From assembly GCF_014843825.1 (NCBI RefSeq), contig NZ_JHQR01000061.1, positions 1 to 64,000 of the forward strand: a stretch of 64,000 bases of DNA, in the 5' to 3' direction. The stretch's first letter is position 1, and each line of letters opens with the position of its first letter. The stretch is from Mesorhizobium silamurunense (GTDB taxonomy: Bacteria > Pseudomonadota > Alphaproteobacteria > Rhizobiales > Rhizobiaceae). Under the pieces are notes generated by a model, which ran no database searches, had not been told where the DNA came from, and was given only the letters and a program-made list of their open reading frames with translations. Position numbers and translations under genes: made by a program. Shown here one piece after another: positions 28,747-37,709 of this stretch.

Positions 28747-30047
28747 ATCCCACTGCCCATTTCTTCGGACACGGGTTCGGGCCAGCTCTCGATGGAGGTA
28801 CGGCTGATGAAGCCAGGGTGCTCGGGTTTCGCGCATGGCGCGCGCCCCAGAAGGCTGTCGAGGATGCGACGCGCGCGCCAGGCCAGCAGGTTTAGGTTCG
28901 GATCAGCCAGCCCGCGCTGCCCGAGGCTCGCGTTCTGTATGAAGACGCTTCTGTCACGCGGTCCGTCCCAGCACACCGAAAAATCCTCGCGAAGGGCCAA
29001 CTCATTCTCGATCTGCTCCAGGCGGTCGGCGATCGGTTCCAAGAAGTCTGGCAGGGCGTTCTGGTAACCGGTAGCCAGGATGACGATGTCGGCCGTAACT
29101 TCTCCGACATCGTCCATGCCGCGCTGCAGGGTCAGCCTGTGACCCGCCCCGGCGTTGATGCAGCGCGAAACGTTGCAACCCGGCCGTAGTGTGATGTCGC
29201 ATTGGTTTGGCTCGAGAAATGCGTGGCGGTATAGCGCCTGATAGATCGCGCGTAACGTGGTTTCCGAAATGCCGTCCGAGGCAGGCACGAAACGACGCAA
29301 GAGCAGCTTGCGCTGCGACTCGCTCATCGCCGCGAAACGATCCGAAAAGCAGGGCATGAACAACTCGTTTGTGAACGGGCTGTTGTCGAGAGGCAGGTAG
29401 TTTTCGCGCTGCGAGACCCAAGTGATCGAGGCGGGCCGCCGTTCTTTCGGCAGGCCGACAAGGTGTAACAGCACCTCGGCTCCCGACTGGCCTCCGCCAA
29501 CCACGCAGACATGCTTTTTCCGCACCTCAGGATGGATGTGCAATAAAATCGATGAGTGGAACAGGTTGCGTCCAATCCAGCCCTGAAACTGAGGCGGAAT
29601 TTGCGCCTGCTTGCCAATGCCGACCACGACGTTTCTGGCGCCGAGAACCGCGTTATCCGTCCGCACCCGAAACTCGCCGTCAAAGCGGATTTCGCGCACC
29701 GTCTCGCCGCCACGGACAAGTGGGTTCCTGTGGAAGGCCCAGTTCAGATATTGCTCGAACTCAGCTCTGAGCACGGCCTCGAATTGTGCGTTCAGGAAGT
29801 GGTACAGACGCCCGTTCTGGTACAGGTAGTTTATGAAAGTGTAGGCTGATCGCGGATTCACCAGCGTGACCAGATCCTTGAAGTGGCTGACCTGGAGCTC
29901 CGAGGAATCGAATGCGATGCCTGGATGCCAGCGGAAGTCGACCTGCCGATCCAGGAACAGCGCCCCTTGCCCAATTTCTTCGTGTATCTGACACGCAAGA
30001 CTCAAATTAGACGGCCCGGCGCCGACCCCAATGCAAGAAAGCTCCAC
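28743..30047 (-). CDS. L-ornithine/L-lysine N-hydroxylase-like monooxygenase
   Basis: Flavin-dependent N-monooxygenase of 434 residues, of the family that hydroxylates the side-chain amine of ornithine or lysine as first step of hydroxamate siderophore synthesis. Visible are the FAD motif GVGAGPSNLSLA (residues 6-17), HPGIAFDSSELQVSHFKDLVTLVNPRSAYTFINYL (family hallmark with the substrate Lys/Asn region), the NADPH motif VVGGGQSGAEVLLHL and ILATGYQNALPDFL. GTG 30047 is chosen because GGAG lies nine bases upstream; the frame is open to a TTG at 30080. No siderophore synthetase gene is in the window, so it may serve another N-hydroxylated product. It could lie downstream of the NifA-type promoter at 30486-30580. 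Confidence 0.82.
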   Translation of the reverse strand: MELSCIGVGAGPSNLSLACQIHEEIGQGALFLDRQVDFRWHPGIAFDSSELQVSHFKDLVTLVNPRSAYTFINYLYQNGRLYHFLNAQFEAVLRAEFEQYLNWAFHRNPLVRGGETVREIRFDGEFRVRTDNAVLGARNVVVGIGKQAQIPPQFQGWIGRNLFHSSILLHIHPEVRKKHVCVVGGGQSGAEVLLHLVGLPKERRPASITWVSQRENYLPLDNSPFTNELFMPCFSDRFAAMSESQRKLLLRRFVPASDGISETTLRAIYQALYRHAFLEPNQCDITLRPGCNVSRCINAGAGHRLTLQRGMDDVGEVTADIVILATGYQNALPDFLEPIADRLEQIENELALREDFSVCWDGPRDRSVFIQNASLGQRGLADPNLNLLAWRARRILDSLLGRAPCAKPEHPGFISRTSIESWPEPVSEEMGSGI

Positions 30048-30344
30048 TTGCTTTGCTCCTATTGGTGTTTCCCAAACCAAGCGGCATGTTCGCGGCGAAT
30101 ATCGGCCATAGCCATTGGGCTTACTCCCCTCTCGCGGGCACTCTCGAGCGGCGGTCCCGACCGGATGTGCGAGTAAGCCAAAGGCCTGCGCGCCTCCGAG
30201 CCGTCGAAGGTTGGCGATATCGACAGCGGCGCGGCGTCATCCGGGTCTGGCACGGAACCGCTATGTGATACTGTCGGGCGCATCTTACGCGGCTACTGGC
30301 GGCTGCCCCGACCGTAGGAATGGCTGTTTCCCGGCCGCGACGGA

Positions 30345-30449
30345 AGCGGCCCTTATGTACAGGCCCTGTATTCGGCCTTCCGCCGGCCTGGCGGCACCCG
30401 AGAGCGCAGTCTTCACGGCGGCGACGGCATTTTCGGTCAGCATGATCAT
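30345..30449 (-). pseudogene. Truncated HesB/IscA-like iron-sulfur protein gene
   Basis: The minus strand reads MIMLTENAVAAVKTALSGAARPAEG from ATG 30449, like the N-terminus of nif-associated HesB/IscA proteins (MIxLTExAVxAVKxAL). The cysteine-bearing C-terminal part is not recognisable. The upstream NifA site and sigma-54 promoter support a nitrogen-fixation origin. Confidence 0.62.
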
Positions 30450-30485
30450 GGGACAACGTCTCGCTGATGCGTTCGGAGACCCCCG

Positions 30486-30501
30486 TGCAAAGACCGAGCC
30501 A
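30486..30501 (-). promoter_or_regulatory. Sigma-54 (-24/-12) promoter
   Basis: On the minus strand: TGGCTCGGTCTTTGCA. The GG and GC pairs are spaced exactly 12 bases apart, as in TGGCAC-N5-TTGC promoters (one mismatch, C-T at GGCTC). It lies 37 bases before the HesB-like start codon. Confidence 0.75.
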
Positions 30502-30564
30502 GAGACGAAAATTTTATTAAAGCAATGAGTTAGCGGATTTACTGTCCAATCGGAAATCCGACAC

Positions 30565-30580
30565 TGTCGGAAATCCGACA
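30565..30580 (-). promoter_or_regulatory. NifA upstream activator site
   Basis: TGTCGGAAATCCGACA is a perfect TGT-N10-ACA palindrome about 64 bases upstream of the -24 element. A second, half-matching copy (ATCGGAAATCCGACA) abuts it at 30549-30563. Expression would be expected in microaerobic, nitrogen-fixing cells. Confidence 0.78.
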
Positions 30581-30954
30581 TTGATCAGAAGGCGGACGCC
30601 TCACGGCGGCGCCCCTCCCCCGCTGCCGGGCATACGGGTCACGTACCACGGGGGTCGACCGAATTAAGCTTGGCGGAGAGACATAGAGACGGGAAGACGG
30701 AACTTGTCGAAGTAGTATGCGCAGGGCTTGTTGGACCGCCGGGTGTCCTGACATGCGCCAGATCCCCGTTGGCGAACCGGCGGCAACCGCTGCACTAACG
30801 GCGGCGGACCTCGGCAAGCCGCCGATTGATCGGCGGGCTCCGCAAGATCGGCGATCTCGCCGAAGAAGTTCAGCCTGCCCGAGGACTTCAGGACTGTGAC
30901 GGGCGCATGATGGCGCAGTAATCGAACAGCTTGCGGTTCCACTCTCTCGGACTC
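30581..30954. other. No recognisable gene, NifA site to doxX
   Basis: About 370 bases; short frames on both strands match no family that I know. Confidence 0.4.
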
Positions 30955-31386
30955 TCACCCGCGCGGCGGAATTGGCGCCTTCTTACCGCGGCCCCAAAGG
31001 ATGAACATTGAAAGGGCGAGTAGGATGATGTTGAGCGGCACGACCGAGGCCTCGCCACGAGACAAATGAAAGATTATCGCAGCAATTTGCAGCAGCACAC
31101 AACCAAGTGCAGCCAGAACGGTGAGGCGTGGCTGAATCCGAGTTAGCGCAGGCAAAAGCACGCCAAACCCGCCCGCAATGTCGATGAGGCCCATAAGGTG
31201 CAGGAACCATGGGGGCACTGCGCCGGGCCAGACCCACATTGCCGCCAATTGATCGACCGGCATGAACAGCTTCATGCCGCCAAACAGGGTAAAGGACGTA
31301 AAAACGAGCAATTGGGCGACCCACAGCCCGGCTCGCAGCGGCTTCCCTGCCGGCTGTGTTGGCGCAAAACTCAAGGTATTTGACAT
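30955..31386 (-). CDS. DoxX-family membrane protein
   Basis: Small inner-membrane protein of 143 residues with four predicted helices (AQLLVFTSFTLFGGMKLF, FLHLMGLIDIAGGFGVLLPAL, LTVLAALGCVLLQIAAIIFHL, VVPLNIILLALSMFILWG). The GGMKL and GLIDIAGGFGVLLPAL segments are typical of DoxX-like proteins, linked to oxidative-stress or respiratory functions without a firm reaction. ATG 31386 is chosen because GGAG precedes it; the frame is open to 31446. It is divergent from the LysR gene at 31739 and may be its target. Confidence 0.78.
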   Translation of the reverse strand: MSNTLSFAPTQPAGKPLRAGLWVAQLLVFTSFTLFGGMKLFMPVDQLAAMWVWPGAVPPWFLHLMGLIDIAGGFGVLLPALTRIQPRLTVLAALGCVLLQIAAIIFHLSRGEASVVPLNIILLALSMFILWGRGKKAPIPPRG

Positions 31387-31738
31387 GCGATAACTCCATA
31401 AGGCTGAAAAGCACCACCTCTCGGGGCGCAAGCAAGTAGCCAGCACATACGCCGGCTGGGTTACTTCCTGTTCGAGTGATTTTAGTTCGCAGCACCACCA
31501 AGAAAGCGATCAAATTTCGGTGCAGTCATTCAAATAAACTGATATAGTCGCTGTACATGGCGATCCGAACGGAAATGGCCCTATGCCGACGATCTGCGGC
31601 GCTGGTCCTTGCAGAGGCTTCTGGCCAACAATCGATGGAAGCGAAGTCAGGGATGACTGGGGCTGTGGGGCAGATGGCCACGCGCACTCGGCATCGGGAA
31701 TCGCGGATGGTCTCTGAAAAGCGTTCAGATCTTTGGGC
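31387..31738. other. Divergent regulatory region, doxX / LysR
   Basis: A 350-base gap between divergent genes with A/T-rich patches (31508-31555). It probably holds promoters and LysR binding sites; no exact motif is assigned. Confidence 0.4.
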
Positions 31739-32638
31739 ATGACTATGGACGCGCTCACCCTCGATCAATTCCTGGTATTCGTCACGATCGTCGAAGAAGG
31801 CAGCTTTGCCGCAGCTGCTCGGCGAATGAACCGGGCGCAATCCGCGATCACCTACACCATTCAGAAACTGGAGGAACAGAGCGGGTTCCCTCTTTTTGAT
31901 CGCTCCGCCTATCGCCCGGCACTCACGGAAGCGGGCAAAGCCTTGTTACCGCGCGCACGGCGGATTCTTGACGACGTCGCAGATTGGCGGCACCAGGCGC
32001 AAGGAATTTCAAAGGGGCTCGAGGCAGAACTCACCCTGGCGGTTGTCTCCTACACGCCAGCGATCCTCCTGAGCCGTGTGCTTGGGGAATTCACCCAGGC
32101 TTTCCCTTTCGTCGAAATTCGCATCTTGACCGAAACCTTCGATGCAGCGGCCAAAGCCTTACGCGATGGAACAGCTGACCTGGGTTTGCTTGCCGAGCGC
32201 CAACCTGATGAATTCGAGCGGCGGGTGTGCGGGCGGATCGATCTCGTTCCGGTCGCGGCACCAACGCATCCGCTTGGCAAAATTGACGGGCCATTCAGCG
32301 CAACGATCCTGCGGGACTACACCCAATTGGTTATTAGCCCGGCCCCCCAGGTTGACAGTGGGCGAGACTATGGCGTGCATGCAGCCAACCGGTGGCGCGT
32401 CAACGACCTTCAGACGAAATACGACCTCATCCTCGCCGGCGTCGGCTGGGGTTCAATGCCACGGTCACGGGTTGAGGGAGATATTGCCGCCGCACGGTTG
32501 ATCGAGCTGAGACCAGAAAGCTGGGAGGGCTCTGATGTGATGCCAAGCTTCCCATTGGTTATCGCCTACAGGAAGGAAAAGGCACTGGGTCCCGCTGCAG
32601 TGTGGCTGATCGAAAAATTCGTTTCCCAAAGATGGTAG
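31739..32638 (+). CDS. LysR-family transcriptional regulator
   Basis: Regulator of 299 residues with the winged helix-turn-helix at residues about 6-65 (LDQFLVFVTIVEEGSFAAAARRMNRAQSAITYTIQKLEEQSGFPLFDR) and a periplasmic-binding-like effector domain (LTLAVVSYTPAILLSRVL...). ATG 31739 or 31745 are both possible; the frame's TTG at 31733 is unlikely. It is divergent from doxX, the usual arrangement for a LysR regulator and its target. The effector is unknown. Confidence 0.88.
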   Translation: MTMDALTLDQFLVFVTIVEEGSFAAAARRMNRAQSAITYTIQKLEEQSGFPLFDRSAYRPALTEAGKALLPRARRILDDVADWRHQAQGISKGLEAELTLAVVSYTPAILLSRVLGEFTQAFPFVEIRILTETFDAAAKALRDGTADLGLLAERQPDEFERRVCGRIDLVPVAAPTHPLGKIDGPFSATILRDYTQLVISPAPQVDSGRDYGVHAANRWRVNDLQTKYDLILAGVGWGSMPRSRVEGDIAAARLIELRPESWEGSDVMPSFPLVIAYRKEKALGPAAVWLIEKFVSQRW

Positions 32639-32999
32639 CGCGAATTGGAGGTCAGTCCGCGAAAAGGTGGTTTTTCTTATGCTCGTTCGACCGCAAGGGC
32701 TGCGGCCCGAGACAGCTTCCTCGGGGGCGATGATTTCGAGCAGGCTTTCCACCGAATAGACGGTCACGTCCTCACCAGCGCACGAGCCTCGATGACTGGC
32801 ACGGAGCGGCGATATCGGTTCGCTGCTCGGCGGTGTCACCGCCGCGCGCCATGGGCCTGCGCCCCTCTGCATTCTGGGGCCATTGCGCCCGCCGTGGCGA
32901 TGTTCCTGCTCTCCGCGCTGGCTGGCTCTCATCGTTGGGTCTCCGCGTCCAGCAGGGCAAGCTTCACTGATAGTCGTCACGATGCGATGGGGCAATTCC
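32639..32999. other. No recognisable gene, LysR to PaiB-like
   Basis: About 360 bases between convergent genes; nothing recognised. Confidence 0.45.
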
Positions 33000-33647
33000 T
33001 CAGCCCTGTTCGGACTTCCAGGCGGCGGCCGCAAGCATCGCTTCGCCTATGTGCCGGTCGCCTTGGGCGTTCAGCATTTCGCCAGCATTGCGAATATCGC
33101 GGGGTTCCTTGTTCTGGCTGAGCTTGGCTTTGCCGACAAGGCGGGTGATCTCGATCTCCAGTCCGACGATCGCCTTGACCATTGTGTCGATAAAGTCCCT
33201 AGGCGCGTCGCCCATCTTCCAAGGGACAGGCTGGGCTGCCTCGTGCCTGCGGGTCAGTCTGGCGACATTGTGACGGACATAGCTCTCGTCGTCACGGACT
33301 GTGATCCGTCCGTATGCATGGGCAACGAGGTAGTTCCAGGTCGGCACCTGCCGGTGGAACTCCTGCTTGCTCGGATACCATTGCGGCGAGACATAGGCGT
33401 CGGCCGCGCGGAACACGACGAGCACCTCATCGCCGGTCGACACGTCCTGCCAGACCGGGTTGTTACGGGCGACGTGGCAGTTCAGAGCGCCGTGCCTTCC
33501 CTGCGCCCGGTCGAGTTCGAAGGGAATGTGATTGGCATCGAGCCCGCTCCTGCCATGGGTGATCAATACGCCAAGGGCGCTCGTCTCTATCAGATCGTGG
33601 AGAGCCTCTTGGCTAGGTTCGTCGAAATGTGGGGGTACGTACATCAC
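33000..33647 (-). CDS. FMN-binding PaiB-like protein (copy 1)
   Basis: Protein of 215 residues with the PaiB/FMN-binding split-barrel fold. Family hallmarks are MYVPPHFDE at the start, GVLITHGRSGLDANHIPFEL, HVARNNPVW, DAYVSPQWYPSK and VPTWNYLVAHAYGRI. Such proteins are labelled negative transcriptional regulators after Bacillus PaiB, but many may be flavin oxidoreductases. It lies 30 bases after the DapA-like gene on the same strand and is probably co-transcribed with it. A paralogue at 44418-45041 keeps the same motifs. Confidence 0.87.
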   Translation of the reverse strand: MMYVPPHFDEPSQEALHDLIETSALGVLITHGRSGLDANHIPFELDRAQGRHGALNCHVARNNPVWQDVSTGDEVLVVFRAADAYVSPQWYPSKQEFHRQVPTWNYLVAHAYGRITVRDDESYVRHNVARLTRRHEAAQPVPWKMGDAPRDFIDTMVKAIVGLEIEITRLVGKAKLSQNKEPRDIRNAGEMLNAQGDRHIGEAMLAAAAWKSEQG

Positions 33648-33677
33648 GGTTCCTTCACTGTCGGCCGGTTTCGCCGT

Positions 33678-34580
33678 TCATTGAGCAATGCCCGCCGGCA
33701 GGCGTTTCAGCGCCTCGACGATCTGACGCTTTGCGACAGCCGGGAGCGACAGGATCGGGCTCGGAGGTTCGGCGCGGCAAATGTCGAGCAATTCGGCGAG
33801 CACATAGACGACGCGAAGGCTGGAGAACTGCTTGAAGAGATCCCAGATTGGCGTCAATGCGGCGTCGAGGCGGCGTGCTTCGATCGCATCGCCCGCCTGC
33901 GACGCCCTGACAATCTCTATGCAGACCTCGGGCAGGATGCCGGCCAGCACGCTGTACCAGGTGTCGGCTCCGGCGATCATCGCTTCGGTGGCATTCCAAT
34001 CGCCGCTGTAGCCGATCGAAAAGCCTTCCGGCACGATGCTCCTCTGCCCGGCCAGATGGCTTCGGATTTTGTCGCTCTTGTCCGTTGGATTCTTGATGGC
34101 GACGATCCCCGGCACCTTGGCCAAGCGGCTGACAAGTGCTGGAGTGAAATGGAAATGCGTCGTTCCGGGATTGTCGTAGATGACAATCGGAAGGCCACCT
34201 TCGCGCGCCACGGTCGAGAAATGTTCGAAGACCTCGTCATCGGTGAGCGGGGTGTACGAGACAGCCGCGAGCAAACCCGCGGCAGCGCCGAGGGCCTTGG
34301 CGTCCTGCGCGAGCCTTACCGCCTCGTCGGTGCGTAGCGCGCCCACGCCCACCACGACCGGCGTCTGCCCATCGGCTGCCTCCAAAGCCTCGGCAAGGGC
34401 CCGTCGCCGCTCTTCGCGCGTGAGGTAAATGTAGGTCCCGGTGCTGCCGAGAAGGCCGATGGAATCGACCTTTGCGGCGCAAAGCCGTGTAATCAGCTTG
34501 CGCAGGGCCTTAGTATCGACGCGGCCGTCACGATCACTCGGCGTGATGGGGAATGCGGAAAGCCCGCTCAGGAATGCCAT
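33678..34580 (-). CDS. DapA/NAL-family Schiff-base aldolase
   Basis: TIM-barrel class I aldolase or synthase of 300 residues. Visible are LGSTGTYIYLTREERRRALAEALEAADGQTPVVVGVGA (pyruvate-binding GSTGT), the IVIYDNPGTTHF segment with the catalytic Tyr, and GIVAIKNPTDK with the Schiff-base Lys. The context (two gamma-family PLP lyases, PaiB) argues for a catabolic aldolase acting on an oxo-acid rather than lysine biosynthesis. Cleavage of 4-hydroxy-2-oxobutanoate derived from homoserine is one untested possibility. It is followed by the PaiB-like gene and preceded by a PLP lyase, all on the minus strand. Confidence 0.85.
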   Translation of the reverse strand: MAFLSGLSAFPITPSDRDGRVDTKALRKLITRLCAAKVDSIGLLGSTGTYIYLTREERRRALAEALEAADGQTPVVVGVGALRTDEAVRLAQDAKALGAAAGLLAAVSYTPLTDDEVFEHFSTVAREGGLPIVIYDNPGTTHFHFTPALVSRLAKVPGIVAIKNPTDKSDKIRSHLAGQRSIVPEGFSIGYSGDWNATEAMIAGADTWYSVLAGILPEVCIEIVRASQAGDAIEARRLDAALTPIWDLFKQFSSLRVVYVLAELLDICRAEPPSPILSLPAVAKRQIVEALKRLPAGIAQ

Positions 34581-34640
34581 TGCGTTGCTCCAAATTTCTG
34601 CATGGGCGCCAGTGTTGGAAGCGAGATGGGAACCGGCTTA

Positions 34641-35876
34641 TCAGAGCAGTTCCAGTGCCTGCCTCAGATCGGCGATCAAGTCGCCGGCGTCCTCCAGACC
34701 GACCGAGAGACGCATGAGGTCCTCGCCGACGCCATCGGCAAGATGAGCATCCTTGCGGATGCTCTTACGGGCTCGTGTCAGACTCGCCGGATGGTAGATG
34801 AGGCTGTCAGCATCACCGAGGCTGACCGCTCGGGTGACCAGGGTGAGCCGGTCCATCATGCGGCGCGCGCCCTCGAACCCGGCGTGGAGGCCGAAAGCCA
34901 ACATGCCTGATCCCTGGGACATCTGCTTTCGGGCAATCGCCTGATCGGGATGCGAGTCGAGGAACGGGTAGCTCACCCATGCCACCGCAGGATGCGCCTC
35001 GAGCGCTTGCGCGGTCGAAAGAGCCGTCGCGCTGTGTCGCTCCATGCGGAGCGCGAGCGTCTTGAGCCCGCGCAGGATCAGGAACGCCGAGAGTGGTGAT
35101 AGTGCGGCACCGGTGATATAGCGCAGACCCGTTTCGTGCAGCGTGTGAAGTGTTTTCGCGTCACCCAAGATCGCCCCGCCGAGAGCATCGCCGTGGCCAT
35201 TGATATACTTCGTCAGCGAGTGGATGACGATATCGGCCCCGTGTTCCAGCGGCCGCTGGAGCGCGGGCGAGGCAAAGGTGCTGTCCACCGCTACCTTCAC
35301 GCCGCGCGCGTGTGCGCGTTCGGCGATTTCGGCGATGTCGAGGATGCGGCTCAGCGGGTTGACCGGGGTCTCGAAGAAAACAAGCCGGGTCCGGTCAGTG
35401 ATCGCGCCATCGAGATTGTTTGGCTCGGACAGATCGACCGCGACGACCTTGATCCCAAAACGCGGGACCGCCTGTTCGACCATGGCGAGCGTGTTCGCGT
35501 AAAGGGTCTTGTGGACGATGAGTTCGTCGCCCTGTGACAGCAGCGACAGGATCAGCGTGCCGAAGGCAGCCATCCCGGATGCCACGACCAGACCCGCCTC
35601 GGCCCCCTCCAGATTGGCGAGCCGTTTCTCGAGGATTTCCGTCGTCGGATTGTATTCGCGAGCGTAAAGCCTGCCGCCGAGCGCGGCTGCAGCCTCATTA
35701 GCCGCCACGCTCTCAAAGCCATATGTGGACGTCAGGAAGACCGGAGGCTGGACTGCGTTCGAAAATCCGACCGGATCGTAGCCAAAATGGATTGCGCGGG
35801 TGTCGAAGCCGAGGTCAGCGTCGCTCCGCGACCGCTCCGGAGCATTCATTTTAGTTCGATCGGTCGTGCTGGTCAT
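34641..35876 (-). CDS. Gamma-family PLP lyase (methionine gamma-lyase/cystathionine gamma-synthase type)
   Basis: Fold-type I PLP enzyme of 411 residues. The cofactor Lys is K223 in HSLTKYINGHGD; other family segments are PPVFLTSTYGFESV, YAREYNPTTEILEKRLANLEGAEAGLVVASGMAA, ETPVNPLSRILDI and VDSTFASPALQRPLEHGAD. Such enzymes catalyse gamma- or beta-elimination or replacement on Met, Cys, cystathionine or O-substituted homoserine. It lies in a minus-strand operon with the DapA-like and PaiB-like genes, divergent from the MocR-type regulator at 35949, which is likely its regulator. A second family member at 42440-43573 is clearly a different subgroup (377 residues, shorter N-terminus). Confidence 0.87.
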   Translation of the reverse strand: MTSTTDRTKMNAPERSRSDADLGFDTRAIHFGYDPVGFSNAVQPPVFLTSTYGFESVAANEAAAALGGRLYAREYNPTTEILEKRLANLEGAEAGLVVASGMAAFGTLILSLLSQGDELIVHKTLYANTLAMVEQAVPRFGIKVVAVDLSEPNNLDGAITDRTRLVFFETPVNPLSRILDIAEIAERAHARGVKVAVDSTFASPALQRPLEHGADIVIHSLTKYINGHGDALGGAILGDAKTLHTLHETGLRYITGAALSPLSAFLILRGLKTLALRMERHSATALSTAQALEAHPAVAWVSYPFLDSHPDQAIARKQMSQGSGMLAFGLHAGFEGARRMMDRLTLVTRAVSLGDADSLIYHPASLTRARKSIRKDAHLADGVGEDLMRLSVGLEDAGDLIADLRQALELL

Positions 35877-35948
35877 CGGTCTGTGGTGTCCTCTTGGATT
35901 TTCGGCAGAATGCGCTCAAACTGGTTTATATGAAATGTCCAGTTGGCG

Positions 35949-37487
35949 ATGATTGAAATGGTCCAGTCTCAAGATCCCGGCTCTGCGGGTGAGCACGCGA
36001 TGGGTGCGCGCCAGATTTACATGGCGCTTCGAGACCAGATTCTTGGCGGTGTTTATGAAACCGGCAGTCAGTTGCCGTCGTCGCGGGGCCTCGCAAATGA
36101 ACTCGGCGTTTCGCGAACGACTGTCACCGTCGCCTACGAGCAGTTGACCGCAGAAGGTTTCATTGAAGTCCGTCAAGGCGCACGACCTCGCGTTGCATCT
36201 TCGCTGATCGGTCACCAGGCGAGCAGCACCGTCTCAAAACGCGCCGGCCCGATTCATCTTTCCACCTACGGCGAGAGACTGCGCGCCAGTTCGCCTTGGC
36301 CAGATTACCTGCCTAACCGGTTGAAAGTGGATTTCCGTTATGGCGACCTCTCGCCGTCCGATTTTCCGGCGCTGATGTGGAAGCGCGCCATGAACACGGC
36401 GATGTCGCAACGCCCCGGGCGCCTGGCTTATGACGATCCGCGCGGATCGCCTCGCCTGCGCCAGGCGCTGCAGGGATATTTGTGGCGCGCCCGAACCCTA
36501 AGCTGCGAGGTCGAGCAGATCATTATCGCAAGCGGCTCGCAGCAGGGTCTCGACCTTTGTGCGCGCTTGCTGCTCGATCCTGCCGACAGCTTCGTGGTCG
36601 AGGACCCGTGCTATAGGATGGCGCGCCAGGTCTTTGCCAGCACAGGCGCGAGGCCTGTTTCTGTCGCCGTCGATGGAGACGGGATGAAGACGGAGCTACT
36701 TGATGGGATCACGGCGCGGCTGGCCTATGTCACGCCGTCGCATCAGTTTCCGCTCGGCGGCGTCTTGCCGGTCTCGCGCCGGTATCAGCTCCTCGAATGG
36801 GCCCGGCGCAACGACGCCTATGTGATCGAGGACGACTACGATGGCGAGTACCGCTACGACATTCGTCCGGTACCCCCGCTGCACAAGCTGGAGGACCGCA
36901 GTTCCGTCATCTATCTAGGTACGATCTCCAAGACGCTGTCGCCGATGCTGCGCATTGGCTATCTCGTTGTCCCCCCGGAATTGCAAGACGTCTTCGCGAC
37001 GGCCAAGCAGCTTCTGGACAGGCATTCTCCGGTGGCGGAGCAGGAGGCCCTGGCCTCGCTCATTGAGAGCGGCGGCTATGAAAGCCATGTGCGCCGCGTC
37101 CGCCGTCTGAACGGCGAGCGCCGAGAGACCCTGCTCGCCGCCCTTCGACGCGCGTTCGCAGACCGCATCGTCATCGAAGGCGCTGATGCCGGGCTGCATG
37201 TCGTCGTCTGGTTCAAGGACCTCCGTCGGTCGTTGGAGGACGTGCTGGTTGAAGAGGCGCGACGAGAAGGCGTGGGTGTCTATTCAATATCGCCGCTCTA
37301 CGGCCGGGAAACGGATGAAGACCGCGCCGACCGGATCGGATTGGTGATGGGCTATTCCGCCTTGACCACAGGGCAAATCGAGAACGGCGTTCGACTCCTC
37401 ACGGATGCTGTCGAACGGGTGAGAAGGAACTCTCCGGACACTTCGGCTGCACCCAAGGTGTCGGCCGGCACGGCGAAACGGGCCTGA
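35949..37487 (+). CDS. MocR-type regulator (GntR helix-turn-helix plus aminotransferase domain)
   Basis: Protein of 512 residues with an N-terminal GntR winged helix-turn-helix (MALRDQILGGVYETGSQLPSSRGLANELGVSRTTVTVAYEQLTAEGFIEVRQGAR, about residues 22-80) and a PLP-binding aminotransferase-like sensor: SGSQQGLDLCARLL, VTPSHQFPLGGVLP, VIEDDYDGEYRYD and the PLP-Lys in GTISKTLSPMLRIGY. MocR/PdxR proteins sense PLP adducts of amines or amino acids and control neighbouring genes. ATG 35949 is used; TTG 35943 is two codons earlier. It is divergent from the PLP-lyase operon, with 72 bases between start codons. Confidence 0.9.
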   Translation: MIEMVQSQDPGSAGEHAMGARQIYMALRDQILGGVYETGSQLPSSRGLANELGVSRTTVTVAYEQLTAEGFIEVRQGARPRVASSLIGHQASSTVSKRAGPIHLSTYGERLRASSPWPDYLPNRLKVDFRYGDLSPSDFPALMWKRAMNTAMSQRPGRLAYDDPRGSPRLRQALQGYLWRARTLSCEVEQIIIASGSQQGLDLCARLLLDPADSFVVEDPCYRMARQVFASTGARPVSVAVDGDGMKTELLDGITARLAYVTPSHQFPLGGVLPVSRRYQLLEWARRNDAYVIEDDYDGEYRYDIRPVPPLHKLEDRSSVIYLGTISKTLSPMLRIGYLVVPPELQDVFATAKQLLDRHSPVAEQEALASLIESGGYESHVRRVRRLNGERRETLLAALRRAFADRIVIEGADAGLHVVVWFKDLRRSLEDVLVEEARREGVGVYSISPLYGRETDEDRADRIGLVMGYSALTTGQIENGVRLLTDAVERVRRNSPDTSAAPKVSAGTAKRA

Positions 37488-37709
37488 CTTATGACGTTCG
37501 GCGATCTGCGGATTGCTGACTGGATCAGGCAAAATCGCAAAAACTGGCTCTGTCAGTCAGGCCAGTTCCCGGGCAGAGATTTCGCCGGATCAGGCTGCGA
37601 CCCTCCCCGGAGCGCGGAAGCAAACATGGCGAACGAACATATCGAGGTGAACCCTCAAATCCGGCTGGAAGCTGGAGGCCGCGACTGCGGTCATAGAAGG
37701 CAAAGAAGC

